This document shows, in pieces, positions 46,687 to 60,283 of a DNA stretch of 64,000 nucleotides. The notes under the pieces are model-generated. The model was not told the DNA's origin. It did not search any database and saw only the letters and a program-made list of their open reading frames with translations. This stretch comes from Fremontodendron californicum (taxonomy: Eukaryota > Streptophyta > Magnoliopsida > Malvales > Malvaceae), in assembly GCA_030761205.1 (NCBI GenBank), contig JAULJL010000020.1, forward strand, positions 67,001-131,000. The letters are read 5' to 3'. A program made the position numbers and the translations under genes. The stretch's first letter is position 1; every line of letters begins with the position of its first letter.

Positions 46687-47808
46687 GCATTAGAAAATGA
46701 CAAGAGGACTCTGAGAAGGCTAGCAATGGGTTTTGTTCTAGACAGCGAAATTCTCTACAAGAAAGGGAAAGATCAAGTCCTACTGAGATGTGTAGGGTCT
46801 GCTGAAGCTCAAAGAATTATAGAGGAAGTCCATGAAGGGATATGTGGCACCCATGCCAATGGTCACATGCTTGCTAAGCAAATTATGAGGGCAGGATATT
46901 ATTGGCTGACGATGGAAGGAGATTGTATCAGTTATTCCCGAAAATATCATAAATGCCAGATTTATGCATATAAGATCCATGTACCGCCATCGCCATTGCA
47001 TGTCATGACCGCACCATGGACGTTTTCAATGTGGGGAATAGATATTATTGGGCCTATTACCCCGAAAGCTTCAAATGGACATCATTTCATCCTGGTGGCC
47101 ATAGACTATTTCACAAAGTGGGTGGAAACTGCTTCTTATACGAATGTAACAAAGTCGGTGGTATGCGAATTTGTTAAGAAGGAAATCATATGCCGATATG
47201 GATTGCCATCAAGAATTATTTCAGATAATGCTCTCAATCTGAACAATAAGATGATGAGAGAGATATGTACTCAGTTCAAAATCACGCATCACAATTTGGC
47301 ACCTTATCGTCCGAAGATGAATGGGGCAGTAGAAGCAGCCAACAAAAACATCAAAAGGATTATCGAGAAGATGACTGATGTGTACAAAGATTGGCATGAG
47401 ATCTTGCCTTTTTCTCTTCACGCATATCGCACTTCGGTTCGCACATCTACAGGGGCAACGCCATTTTCTTTGGTATTTGGTATGGAAGTAGTGTTACCCA
47501 TTGAAGTTGAGATTCTTTCACTTCGGGTTTTGATGGAGCTTGGCCTAGAAGAGGCAGAATGGGTTAGAGCTCGTTATGAACAGCTGAATCTCATCTAAGA
47601 GAAAAGATTGAAGGCAATTTGTCACGGGCAGTTGTATCAAAAAAGGATGATTCGAGCCCACAACAAGAAGGTTCGACCCAGACAGTTCTGAGAAGGAGAG
47701 TTGGTATTAAGAAAATTTCTCCCCATAGTGAAGGATCCGCGAGGAAAATGGGCTCCAATTTGGGAAAGACCCTATATGGTAAAAAGAGCTTTTTCTGGAG
47801 GGAGCATT
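46687..47808 (+). pseudogene. pol: Ogre B integrase, broken
   Basis: The zinc-binding HHCC region reads HEGICGTHANGH then KYHKC. The position expected to hold the first Cys is Tyr, so the finger is damaged. The DDE core is present: WGIDIIGPI, RIISDNA and NGAVEAANK. The frame stops at 47598, and the C-terminal part with VLRKF-like and KWAPIWE-like wording continues in shifted frames until the junction at 47808, where a Tekay-type LTR begins. Confidence 0.85.
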
Positions 47809-50286
47809 TGTAACAACCGAGGTTACGTATAATCATGTAAAGTTAAATCCCGAAAATTTTAAGGACGAACTTGAAAATTGGTAAGAAGTTATAAGTGAAG
47901 GAAATAAAAGAAGAAAGGATCAAATTGAAAATACTAAAAAGTTTAGGGGATTAATGGTTATTTATAAAAAGTTGAGGGACTAATCTGCAATTATCCCAAA
48001 AACAAGAAAAATATCTCTTTATCTTCATCTTTCTCTCCCGAAATGTCTACACAATTTCCTTCTCTTCTTCAAGCAGCCGGCCTCCCACTCTATCCCTCTC
48101 TCTCTCAAAATTTTCTTCAAGTATTCCACCATAATCTCAACAAAAATTACATCCAAGGTTAGTTTCTTGATAAATTCTTCATTTTCTTTAGATATTCTAT
48201 TTGAGCATGCTAAGATCTTTACACCATATACATGTTAAGGTCTGAAATCCATCTATTAAGTATGAATTTTACTCATTTTTGGTAAGAATTAAAAGGATTT
48301 GAAAGCATGAACAAGAAAATGGGAAGAAAAAGCAAAACAGGGGAAACTGAGCATGCTTGCTGTTCGGATTTTCTGGGTTCGGCACATTAGGGTTTGTATT
48401 TTTTTGATATTTTTCCTAGAAACTAGACTTCAATATGAGAATTTTGGTTTTTGAATCACCCAAAACCGATAAGCGGTTAAAAAGATAAAATTCGGTGAAG
48501 TTGGCTGTTCTATGTTGATCCCTGTTTCAGCATGGTTTCGGGATTTATCAAATTTGATCAAAATTTTGTTCTAGTTGTATAAGTTAGTTATTTTATTCAT
48601 AAATTAGACATATTGGTTGAAATAAAACAATTGGGATCACTTCCAAATTCCTTACCAAACTCAAGTTATGATTTTCTAATCTAACTTGATATTAAGGAAT
48701 TTATTGCTTAAGAGAAATATAGTACCAAATGATGGTTATGGATTATGAAAATCTCTAAGGCATGGAATACTAGAAACGAATTTGATAAAGACATGATTAT
48801 GGAGTTGAATTATGGAGAAAATGATTATGGAAATGATATTAAAAATTAAGGATATGTTGTTTTGAGTATGAGAAATTAGTATATGGGGTAGATTTATGGG
48901 ACTTAAGTTACATTCAAAATTGTGTAATGCTTTGAGCATGTATAGATACTAATTATTGTTAATCTCTAGGCCACGTAGATCCGACGTCACCTGTGGATCC
49001 CGAAGTTTCAGGTCGAGGTGTACAGTGAGATCATCTCAAGGATTGTGAGTAGATGACAACTATAGTTATTTGAAATTTCTTTAATTATAATTATATATAT
49101 ATTTTTAACATAATATTTATTTTACGTATTAAAGGTATATACGATATTTAATCATATGAATTGATTTGTTATTAAAGTATTTTTATTTCAAGAAATATTA
49201 TATCGAGTAAGTTGGTTGATTTATGAAATATGATTTTACATAGAATTTGACGTACATGGTTTTGGCTCCACCTGACTTAATGTATGAGATTATTTCCTTG
49301 ACCGGAATACGGGAGCTGCGTGCTACGCCTCTATGGCGGGAGCCACCTCCAGAGTCCCCATTCCGTGATATTAGACCGGAATACGGGAGCTGCGTGCTAC
49401 GCCTTTGTGGCGGGAGCCACCTCCAGAGTGCCTATTCCGTGATATTAGACTGGGGTATGGGAGCTGCGTGCTACGCCTTTGTGGTGGGAGCCACCTCCAG
49501 AGTCCCTATCCCGTTATATTTGCCTTTTGGGGGCACATCATAGCGACACATATGCCTTTGGGGCGTCCTATGGTGGTATTGGCCTTTGGGGCCGGCTACT
49601 AGTATGCCTACATGGATATTGCCTGGTTATTTCATGGATGTATTCTTGTGCATGACAGAAAGTTGGAGCCCAATTATACGAAACTTAATTTACTTTACGG
49701 ATTTTATTCATTGATTTAATATTATAATATTGTTATACATTTGAAAAGCTTGCTACGTCTTTGAATTACTCATTATGGTTTTATTATTATTTATTTTGAA
49801 AATGTCAATTATACTTTACAGATTTCCATTATGGTTTTCACACGCTTTAAATATTGTCTACTCATTGAGATATTCATATATCTCACCTCCTCTTATTTCT
49901 CATTTTCAGGACACACTTAGGTGTCGGGATTGCTGTCTTCCTCTACTTTCCGCTTCAAGAGTATATTGACGTGGTGGGCATCATATCTAAATTTCTAGAA
50001 GATTTGGTCTTTTGATGTTTTTATCTAGTAAACCTTGCTGAGATAGGTTTATTTCTGGATATATTGTATATATTTGAAGATATGAGACAATAGATCAATA
50101 TGTTTGATTTGAGAATAAATTGATCATGAATAATTTTTGAATATGCATGGATATATGTGGTAAGAGTATTGAGAAATACTGCTGGTTGAGGATATAAAAT
50201 TGAGTGTTATCTGCAGGAGGGTTATAGTTGAGATAGAAAGGAAACTCTGCCGGATTTTAGGTAGATTATCCGGACAGGGTGTTACA
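47809..50286 (+). mobile_element. Isolated Tekay-type LTR (2478 bp)
   Basis: TGTAACAACCGAGGTTACGT ... CGGACAGGGTGTTACA, homologous over its length to the reverse complement of the LTR at 56146-58944. There is no internal sequence on either side: on the left is the Ogre B integrase tail, on the right the 19-bp satellite. Flanking pentamers differ (GCATT against ATTAC), so this is not a simple solo LTR in its original target site. The ORFs at 49247-49602 are repeat translations. Confidence 0.85.
49301..49522 (+). repeat. Three tandem 74-bp repeats in the Tekay LTR
   Basis: Copies starting ACCGGAATACGGGAGCTGCG recur at 49301, 49375 and 49449. They contain TACGCCT and GGGAGCCACCTCCAGAGT, are GC-rich against an AT-rich background, and recur inverted at about 57080-57300 and 63711-63931. 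Likely an LTR regulatory or structural repeat. Confidence 0.85.
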
Positions 50287-50573
50287 ATTACACAAATATA
50301 TAATTACAAAAATATATTGCAATTACATAGATATATTACAATTACATAGATGTATTACAATACACAAATATATTACAATTACATAGATATATTACAATTA
50401 CATAGACATATTATTATTACATAGATATATTACAATTGCATAAATATATTACAATAACATAAATATATTACAATTACATAAATATATTATAATTACATAG
50501 ATATATTACAGTTACAGAAATCATTAGAATAAAATATCTATTGTAATATATTACAATTACATGTATATTATAA
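50287..50573. repeat. 19-bp AT-rich satellite, array 3
   Basis: About 290 bp of the 19-bp unit, mostly in the ATTACAATTACATAGATAT orientation, between the Tekay LTR and a CACTA fragment. Confidence 0.9.
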
Positions 50574-51778
50574 CCGCATCTCAAGAGCCCTTCTTCGAAT
50601 CTTCACAAGCTTAATTTATCATCCAATAGGGGCTTCTTTCGCGTGGAGAAAGAGAATCATCGGACAGTGCTGTAGCTTTCGTGTGGATTAATAAATCATT
50701 CCCATTCCTATCTTGCCCAGATTGATGCTGCGACAATGCTAATGGTTTTGCCCACTTAATTTATCATCAAATTTTCTATATTGATTATGAATAAATCAAC
50801 AAACAATTTGTCAAAAATCTAATTAACATGACTAAATAATTAATCCATGCCCAAATACAAATACAATCCAACTATAGGTAATGGAGATATAAAAGCAAAT
50901 TCGACGAGAAAACAAAATGAAAAATATAAAAAACAGAGAAACTGACCAGTTTTAGAAGATGGGTCGGTTGTTTAAGTGGTCGCGTGCCTCCTCTAACATT
51001 GAACAGATATCTAACATTCAAAGAATAATAGAGAAAAAAAATAAAAATGGTGAAAGAGATGAGAAAGTCGAATCGAGAAATGAAATGAAATGGTGATTAC
51101 CGATTGAAAAGGAAAATAAGTGAAAGAGCTAGATAAGAGAAAGAGACGGGTGAAAGAGAGAAGTGGAAAAGAAAGGGGGAAATATAAGCTAATACAATAC
51201 CAACGGGCAAATCCGTCAATATAGCATTTTGAGTAAAAATTAAATCACCCGCCTTTATAAAAGAAAGCCACGTTATTTTCGAAGTGACCTATATTGACGG
51301 ATGAAAAAATCCGTCAGTATATATTATTACTATACCGACGGCGTTTTAAAAATATGTCAGTATAGATAACATATACACCGACGGTTATGACTTCCGTTGG
51401 TATATGACGAATACATACCGACGGATAACAAATCCGTCAGAATATCCTATTTATACCGACAGATTTTGTCCGTTAGTATAGGCTTTCGTCGGTATATGAC
51501 ATTTTTTTTGTAGTGTATACCGACGATTTTTTATTAATAGTCGGTATAAGTGTATCTATACCATCGGATAATTAAAGCGTTGGTATATGTTATGTATCTA
51601 TACCAAGGGTTTCTCATTAACCGTCGGTATAGGTGTATCTACAGCGACAGATAATTCAAGTATCAGTATTTCTTATGTACCTATACCGACGGTTTCTCAT
51701 CAATCGTCGTTATAGATATATGGCAATTTGTACCGTCAGTATAACTAAGTGTCAGTATATGGCAATTTGTTTGTAGTG
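50574..51778 (-). mobile_element. CACTA (En/Spm-type) transposon terminus, truncated
   Basis: On the minus strand the segment starts CACTACAAACAAATTGCC at 51778, with a second terminus-like CACTACAAAAAAAATGTC at 51515. Both are followed by many TACCGACGG / CCGTCGGTA subterminal repeats down to about 51200, the usual organisation of CACTA ends. The remaining 50574-51180 lacks motifs and may be leader or intron sequence of the element. The other end and the transposase are missing. Confidence 0.7.
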
Positions 51779-54700
51779 CTATGTAATATCTATGTAATTC
51801 TAATATATCCATGTAATTGTAATATATTTATGTAGTATATCTATGTAATTGTAATATATATTACAATTACATAGATATATTACAACTACATATCTATGTA
51901 TTTGTATATCTATGTAATTGTAATATATATATTACAATTACATAGATATATTACTATTACCTAGATATATTATAATTACATAGATATATTACATATATTA
52001 CATAGATGTATTACAATTACATAAATATATTTATTACAATTAGATACATTACATAGATATATTACAATTACAATTACAATTATTGTAATATATCTATGTA
52101 ATTCTAATGTTTTAAGTAATTGTAATATATCTATGTAATTGTAATATACTTTTGTAATTGTAATATATCTATGTAATTGTAATATATATATATAAGTAAT
52201 TGTAATATCTATGTAATTGTAATATATATATCTATGTAATTCTAATATATCTAAGTAATTGTAATAAATCTATGTAATTGTAATATATCTATGTAATTGT
52301 AATACATCTATGTAATTGTAATAATATATGTAATTGTAATATATCTATGTAATTGTAATATATTTATGTAATTATAATATAAACCATGAGATCACATGCA
52401 TTGAAATCTATGTAATTGTAATATATTTATGTAATTGTAATATACCTATGTAACTGTAATATATCTATTTTGTAATATATTTGTTTTTAGTAATTACAAT
52501 TACATAGAATATTACAATTACATAAATATATTATTACAATTACATAGATATATTAAAATTACATAGATATATTAAAACTACATAGATAAATATATTACAT
52601 AGATATATTACATAGATATATTACAATTACATAGATATATTACATATATTACATAGATGTATTACAATTACATAAATATATTTATGTAATTGTAATATAT
52701 CTATGTAATTATATACATGTAATATCTATGTATCTATGTAATTCTAAAATATATCTAGTTTTTTCAATTACATATATAGATATCAATGTATCTATGTAAT
52801 ATATCTATGTAATTCTAATATATCTGTGTATATATATTCTAATGTAATTGTATTAGTATATATATGTAATATATTTAATAGTGTTAATGTAGATATAATT
52901 GTAATAGTATATCTATGTAATAAATATATTTATGTAACTGTAGTATGTTGTAATACATTTATATAATTGTAAATATATTTATGTAATTGTAATATATCTA
53001 TGTAATTGTAATATATATATATATATGTAATTGTAATATATCTGTGTAATTGTAATTATGTGATTGTAATATATGTAATATATCTATATAATTAGATATC
53101 TATGTAGTTGTAAATATATTTATATAATTGTAATATATCTATGTAATATATTATCTATGTAATTGTAATATATCTATGTAATTGTAAACATTAGATATTA
53201 CATATATTACAATTACATAAGTATATATTACATAGATATATTACAATTACATAGATATATAGATATATTACAATTACATAGATATATTATTACAATTACA
53301 TTACATATATTACAATTACATAGATGTATTAGTGTAATATATTATCTATATATATATGTAATTGTAATGTATCTATGTAATAAATATATATCTATGTAAT
53401 ATATCTATGTAATTGTAATATAATTACATAGATATATTAAAACAACATAGATAATATATTACATAGATATATTACAATTACAATATATATTACATAGATA
53501 TATATTACAATTACATAAATATATTACAATTACATAAATATATTTACATAAATATATTACAATTACATAGATATATTACAATTACATAAATATATTTACA
53601 ATTACTTAGATATCTATACATAGATATATTACATATACTACAATCACATAATTACAATTACATAGATATATTACAATTACATATATATTTTACAATTACA
53701 TTACTATTACATAAATATATTACAATTACATAGATATAGATAACTACAATTTCAATTACATAGATATATTTGTGTAATTGTAATATATTTGTGTAATTGT
53801 AATATATCTATGTAATTGTAATATATTTATGTAACTGTAATATATCTATGTAATTGTAATATATCTATGTAACTGTAGTATATCTATATAATTGTAATAT
53901 ATCTATGTAATTGTAATATATATTACATAAATATATTACAATTACATAGATATATTACAACTACATATCTACGTAATTGTATATCTATGTAATTGTAATA
54001 TATATATTACATAGATATATTACAATTACATAGATATATTACATATATTACATAGATGTATTACAATTACATAAATATATTTATTACAATTAGATACATT
54101 ACATAGATATATTACAATTACAATTACTTAATATATCTATGTAATTCTAATGTTTTAAGTAATTCTAATATATCTATGTAACTGTAATATATTTTTGTAA
54201 TTGTAATACATCTATGTAATATATCTATGTAATTGTAATATATATATATATATGTAATTGTAATATCTATATAATTGTAATATATATATATATATATCTA
54301 TGTAATTCTAATATATCTAAGTAATTGTAATATATCTATGTAATTGTAATATATCTATGTAATTGTAATACATCTATGTAATTGTAATATATTTATGTAA
54401 TTGTAATAATATATGTAATTGTAATATATTTATGTAATTGTAATATATTTATGTAATTATAATATATATATAATTGTAATATATCTATGTAATATATTTA
54501 TGTATATATGTAATATATCTATATATTTATGTAATTATAATATATCTATGTTATTGTAATATATTTATGTAATTGTAATAATATATCTATGTAATTGTAA
54601 TATATCTATGTAATTGTATTATATCTATGTAATTGTGTTAATGTAATATATCTATGTAATTGTAATATATTATCTATGTAATTATAATATATCTATGTAA

Positions 54701-55760
54701 TTGTAATGTATTTATGTAATTGTAATACATCTATGTAATTGTAATACATTTATGTAATTGTAATATATATATCTATGTAATTGTAATATATATATATATA
54801 TATATATATCTATGTAATTCTAATGTTTCTATGTAATTGTAATATATCTATGTAATATATATTACATAGATATATTACAATTACATAGATATATTACAAT
54901 TACCTATATATATTAAAATTACCTATATATATATTACAATTACATAAATGTATTTATTACAATTACATAGATATATTACAATTACATAATTACAATTACA
55001 TAGATAATATATTACAATTACATAAATATATTACAATTACATAGATATATTACATAGACGCATTACAATTACATAGATATATTTATGTAATTGTAATTAT
55101 GTAATTGTATTATATATCTATGTAATTGTAATATATTTATGTAATATATATATGTAATTGTAATATATCTATGTATCTATGTAATTGTAATATATCTATG
55201 TAATTGTAATACATCTATGTAATTGTAATGATATATCTATGTAATTGTAATACATCTATGTAATTGTAATAATATATCTATGTAATTGTAATATATCTAT
55301 GTAATTGTAATACATCTATGTAATTGTAATAATATATCTATGTAATTGTAATATATCCATGTAATATATCTATGTAATTGTAATATATTATAATTACATA
55401 AATATATTACAGTTACATATATATATATATTACAATTACATAGATATACTACAGTTACATAGATATATTACAATTACATAGATATATTACATAGATACAT
55501 TACATAAAAATATTACAGTTACATAGATATTACAATTACATAGATATATTACAGTTACATAGATATATTACAATTACATAGATATAATTACATAAATATA
55601 TTACAATTACATAGACATATTACAATTAGATAGATACATTACAATTACATAGATATATTACATAGATATTACAATTACATAGATGTTTTTCAATTACATA
55701 GATAAATATTACAATTACATAGACATATTACATAGATATATTACAATTACATAGATATAA
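51779..55760. repeat. 19-bp AT-rich satellite, array 4
   Basis: The largest array, about 4 kb, with the same unit and repeated orientation switching. A short non-repeat insert lies near 52382-52405. It contains longer inter-array segments that recur: for example, the stretch around 51930-52100 is echoed at 53990-54150. No coding potential. Confidence 0.95.
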
Positions 55761-56145
55761 ATATTTTATGAATTTATAAAATAATAATTTTGATATAACA
55801 AAATTTGAGTAAATAATATTAATAAGCTAAAATTATGTAAAATAATATTAATAAAATAAATTAAGTAAATAATATATTATTAATTTTACAGTAATGGGTA
55901 TTATTATCAATGAGCTATTTTTCTTTTCCATTCCTACATTCATATTAACCTACCAAACATACTAATAGAATGGAATAACCATTGCCTTCTTAACATTGCA
56001 ATGGACTTAATGATTAGAGAAAAAGATTCATGCTTTGTTAATGTTTAACTATTTTAAGATATAGGTAATTCTAAAGAAAAAATTAGGAAATGATTGTAAT
56101 AAAAAAACCTTGCTGTACCATGCAATCTATATATAAGAGAATAAT
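55761..56145. other. AT-rich spacer before the Tekay element
   Basis: 385 bp with no gene. It contains CCATTCCTACATTCA and AATAGAATGGAATAACC, which resemble terminal parts of small inverted-repeat transposons, but I could not define paired ends. The last five bases ATAAT are the expected left target duplication of the Tekay element; the right copy is outside the window. Confidence 0.4.
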
Positions 56146-58944
56146 TGTAACACCCTGTCCGGATAATCTACCTAAAATCCGGCAGAGTTTCCTTTCTATC
56201 TCAACGATAATCCTCCTGCAAATAACACTCAATTCATATCCTCAACCAGCAATATTCCTCAATACTATTATCACATATATCCATATATATTCAAAAAAAT
56301 TTCCATGATCAATTTATGCTCAAATCAAAACATATTGATCTATTGTCTCATATCTTCAAATATATACAATATATCCAAAAGTAAACCTATCTCAGCAAGG
56401 TTTACTAGATAAAAACATCAAAAGATCAAGACTTCAATAAATTTTTACTATGATGTCCACCACGTCACAATACTATTTGAAGCAGAGAATAGAGGAAGGT
56501 TGCAATCCCAACACCTAACTATCACCTGAAAATGAGAATATGAAATGGTGAGATATATGAATATCTCAGTGAGTAAACAACTTTTAAAGTGTGTGAAAAC
56601 TATAATGGTAGTCTGTAGAGCATAATTTACATTTTCAAAATAAATAATAGTAAAATCATAATAACTAATTCAAAGGCGTAGCAAAGTTTTCAAATGTATA
56701 ACAATATTATAATATTAAATCAATGTATAAAATCTGTAAAGTAAATCAAGTTTCATATAATTGGGCTCCAACTCCTTTAAAACATAATAGACGTTTTCAA
56801 AATAAATAATAGTAAAACCATAATGAGAAATTCAAAGACGTAGCAAAGTTTTCAATTGCATAACAATATTATAATATTAAATCAATGTATAAAATCTGTG
56901 AAGTAATTCAAGTTACGTATAATTGGGCTCCAACTTTCTGTCGTGCACAAGAGTACATCCATGAAATAACCAGGCAATATCCATGTAGGCATACTAGTAG
57001 CCGGCCCCAAAGGCCAATACCACCATAGGACGCCCCAAAGGCATATGTGTCTCTATGATGTGCCCCCAAAAGGCAAATATAACGGGATAGGGACTCTGGA
57101 GGTGGCTCCCACCACAAAGGCGTAGCACGCAGCTCCCATACCCCAGTATAATATCACGGAATGGGGACTCTGGAGGTGGCTCCCGCCACAAAGGCGTAGC
57201 ACGCAGCTCCCGTATTCCGGTCTAATATCACGGAATGGGGACTCTGGAGGTGGCTCCCGCCACAAAGGCGTAGCACGCAGCTCCCGTATTCCGGTCAAGG
57301 AAATAATCTCATACATTAAGTCAGGTGGAGCCAAAACCATGTACGTCAAATTCTATGTAAAATCATATTTCATAAAATCTACCAACTTACTCGATATAAT
57401 ATTTCTTGAAATAAAACTACTTTAATAACAAATCAATTTATATAATTAAATATCGTATATACCTTTAATGCATAAAATAAATATCATGCTAAAAATATAT
57501 ATATATATAATTATAATTAAAGAAATTTCATATAACTATAGTTGTCGTCTACTCACTATCCTTGAGATGATCTCACTGTACACCTCGACCTGAAACTTCG
57601 GGATCCATAGGTGACGTCGGATCTACGTGGCCTAGAGATTAACAATAATCAGTATCTATACATGCTCAAAGCATTACACAATTTTGAATGCAACTTAAGT
57701 CTCATAATCTTCCCTCAAGGTCAATACTAATTCCTCATACTCAAAACAACATATCCCAAATTTTTAATATCATTTCCATAATCATTTTCTCCAAATATTC
57801 AACTCCATATTCATGTCCTTATCAAATTCCTTTCTAGTACTCCATGCCTTAGAGATTTTCATAATCCATAACCATCATTTAGTACTATATTTCTCTTAAG
57901 CAATAAATTCCTTAATATCAAGTTAGATTAGAAAATCATAACTTGAGTTTGGTACCAATAAGTCTAATTTATGAAGAAAATAACTAACTTATACAATTAG
58001 AACAAGATTTTGATCAAATTTGATAAAACCCGAAACTATGCTGAAACAGGGGTCACACTGAACAGTCAACTTCACCGAATTTTATCTTTTTAACCGCTAA
58101 TCGGTTTTGGGTGATTCAAAGACTAAAATTCTTGTATTGAAGTCTAGTTTCTAGGAAAAATATCAAAAAAATATAAACCCATCTGTGCCGAACCCAGAAA
58201 ATCCGAACAGCAAGCATGCTCAGAAAACAGTGGTCACACTGAACAGCCAACTTCACCGAATTTTATCTTTTTAACCGCTTATCGGTTTTGGTTGATTCAA
58301 AGACCAAAATTCTCGTAGTGAATTCTAGTTTATAGAAAAAATATCAAACAAATATAAACCCAACTGTACCGAACCCAGAAAATCCGAACAGCAAGCATGC
58401 TCAGATTCCCCTGTTTTGCTTTTTCTTCCCATTTTCTTGTTCATGCTTTCAAATCCTTTTAATTCTTACCAAAAATGAGTAAAATTCATACTTAATAGAT
58501 GTATTTCAGACCTTAACATGTTTATGGAGCAAAGATCTTAGCATGCTCAAGTAGAATATCTAAAGAAAATGAAGAATTTATCAAGAAACTAACCTTGGTT
58601 GTAATTGTTGTTGAGATTTTGGTGGAGTTCTTGAAGAGAAATGGAGGAGATGAAGAAATTGGAGAGGGGAGGCTGCCGGCTGCTCATTTAGCAAATGAAG
58701 ATGTCAAGATTTTTCGGGAGACAATATGAACATAAGGGATATTTTTTTATTTTTGGGATAATTGCATATTAGTCCCTCAACTCTTTATAAATAACCATGA
58801 AGCCCCTAAACTTTTTTAATATATTCAATTTGATCCTTTCTTCTTTTATTTCCTTCACTTATAACTTTTTACCAATTTCCAAGTTTGTCCTTAAAATTTT
58901 CGGAATTTAACTTTACATGATTATACGTAACCTCGGTTGTTACA
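56146..58944 (-). repeat. 3' LTR of the Tekay-like element, with two internal duplications
   Basis: 2799 bp, TGTAACACCCTGTCC ... GGTTGTTACA on the plus strand. It is longer than the isolated LTR at 47809 because of tandem duplications of about 162 bp (56632-56955) and 181 bp (58051-58412). The 74-bp GC-rich repeats lie at about 57080-57300. Confidence 0.85.
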
Positions 58945-58960
58945 ACTTACCCCCCTTAGA
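58945..58960 (-). other. Polypurine tract of the Tekay-like element
   Basis: The minus strand reads CTAAGGGGGGTAAGT directly before the LTR start TGTAACAACC. Confidence 0.8.
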
Positions 58961-59018
58961 AAAATTTCGTCCTCGAAATTTACTTACCAACTTGATTGAA
59001 CAAGTGAGGATATTGAGT

Positions 59019-60283
59019 CTACATATCTTCCTCAATTTTCCATGTAGCTTCTTCGTATAAATGATTCCTCCAAAGAACTTTCACTAATGGAATAGTCTTA
59101 GTCCTTAGAACTTGGTCCCTTCTATCCAAAATCTCAACCGGCTGCTCTTCATAAGTTAAATTTTCCTCAATTTCCATAGGCAAATCCTTCAATATATGTG
59201 AAGAATCGAAAATGTACTTTCGGAGCATGGAAACATGAAACACATTATGAATTCGTGACAATTCTTCTGGTAAGGCCAATCTATAAGCAACTGGGCTAAT
59301 CCGTTCAATGATCTCATACGACCCTATATATCGAAGACCCAACTTTCCTCGTCTTCCAAATCGGATTACTCCCTTCCAATGAGTCACTTTCAAAAACACC
59401 ATATCACCAACTTCAAACTCTAATTATTTTCTTCGATTATCTGCATAGCTCTTTGTCGATCTTGAGCTATTTTTATCTTTTCCCGAATTACCTTAACTTT
59501 GTCTGCAGTCATCATAACAATTTCTGGACCTAGTAATTTCCTTTCATTTGTATCATCCCAACACACCGGAGTTCTGCACTTCCTTCCATACAAAGCTTCA
59601 AATTGAGCCATGTCGATGCTGGACTGATAACTATTGTTATATGCAAACTCTGCTAGGAGCAAGTGTTCATCCCAGTTTCCTTTGAATTCCATAATACAAG
59701 ATCTGAGCATATCTTCCAAAATTTGAATTTTCCTTCAGATTGTCCATCTGTCTGAGGATGAAAAGTAGTACTGAACTTGAGTTTAGTACCCATAGCATTC
59801 TGCAAACTTGGCCAGAAGCGAGATGTGAATCGGGGGTCTCGATCAAATACAATCGATACTGGGGCACCATGTAACCTAACAATTTCGTTCACATAAAGTT
59901 TAGCCAGTCTTTCCATGGAAAAAGTCTTCTTGACTGGCAAAAGGTGAGCTGATTTTGTCAAACGATCAACAATCACCCAAATGCTATCATAACCAGACTG
60001 TGTTCTTGGCAATCCCGAAATGAAATCCATAGCAATATCTTCCCACTTCCATTGAGGAATAGGTAGGGGTTTCAATTTCCCAGAAGGTTTTTTGATGCTC
60101 GGCTTTAATTTGTTGGCATACCAAGCATCTAGAAACAAACTCAGCTATGTCCCATTTCATACCTTGCCACCAATAATGTTCTCTTAAGGTTCGATACATC
60201 TTCACACTACCAGGATGTAACGCGTATGGTGTATTATGAGCTTCCTCCAAAATCACCTTCCGGAGTTCTTCATCCTGAGGCAC
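59019..60283 (-). pseudogene. pol: Tekay integrase with chromodomain-like tail, frameshifted
   Basis: Pieces in changing frames. At 59987-60283 is the zinc finger (ALHPGSVKMY, RCLVCQ). At 59653-60138 is the catalytic core with Asp in MDFISGLP and in VFDRDPRFTS and FHPQTDGQSE near the Glu, where the frame then shifts. At 59420-59719 is LLAEFAYNNSYQSS and GRKCRTPVCW. At 59019-59402 is GPYEI-like (GSYEIIERISPVAYRL), RIHNVFHVSMLRKY and a final EILDRRDQVLRTKTIPLVKV segment with W-rich ends. That last part is the chromodomain region typical of chromoviruses, thought to guide integration to heterochromatin. It is not translatable as one protein. Confidence 0.85.

Larger units (their letters stand above)
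31069..47808 (+). mobile_element. Ogre-like LTR retrotransposon B, decayed and 3'-truncated
   Basis: A Ty3/gypsy TAT-lineage element of Ogre type. It has a 6.45-kb 5' LTR, a PBS at 37525, ORF1 upstream of gag, gag, protease, a G-patch-like segment, a candidate intron, RT, gypsy RNase H plus a second RNase H, and integrase. Every main coding region carries stops or frameshifts. Its 3' UTR and 3' LTR are missing: the integrase tail joins a Tekay-type LTR at 47809. It was inserted into the 19-bp satellite. Confidence 0.9.

Noticed and set aside
49247..49602. Pro/Arg-rich frames (WREPPPESPFRD) recurring in three LTRs
   Set aside because: They are translations of the 74-bp GC-rich LTR repeats. 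The same frames appear in every LTR copy because the DNA repeats, and no start context or family supports them.
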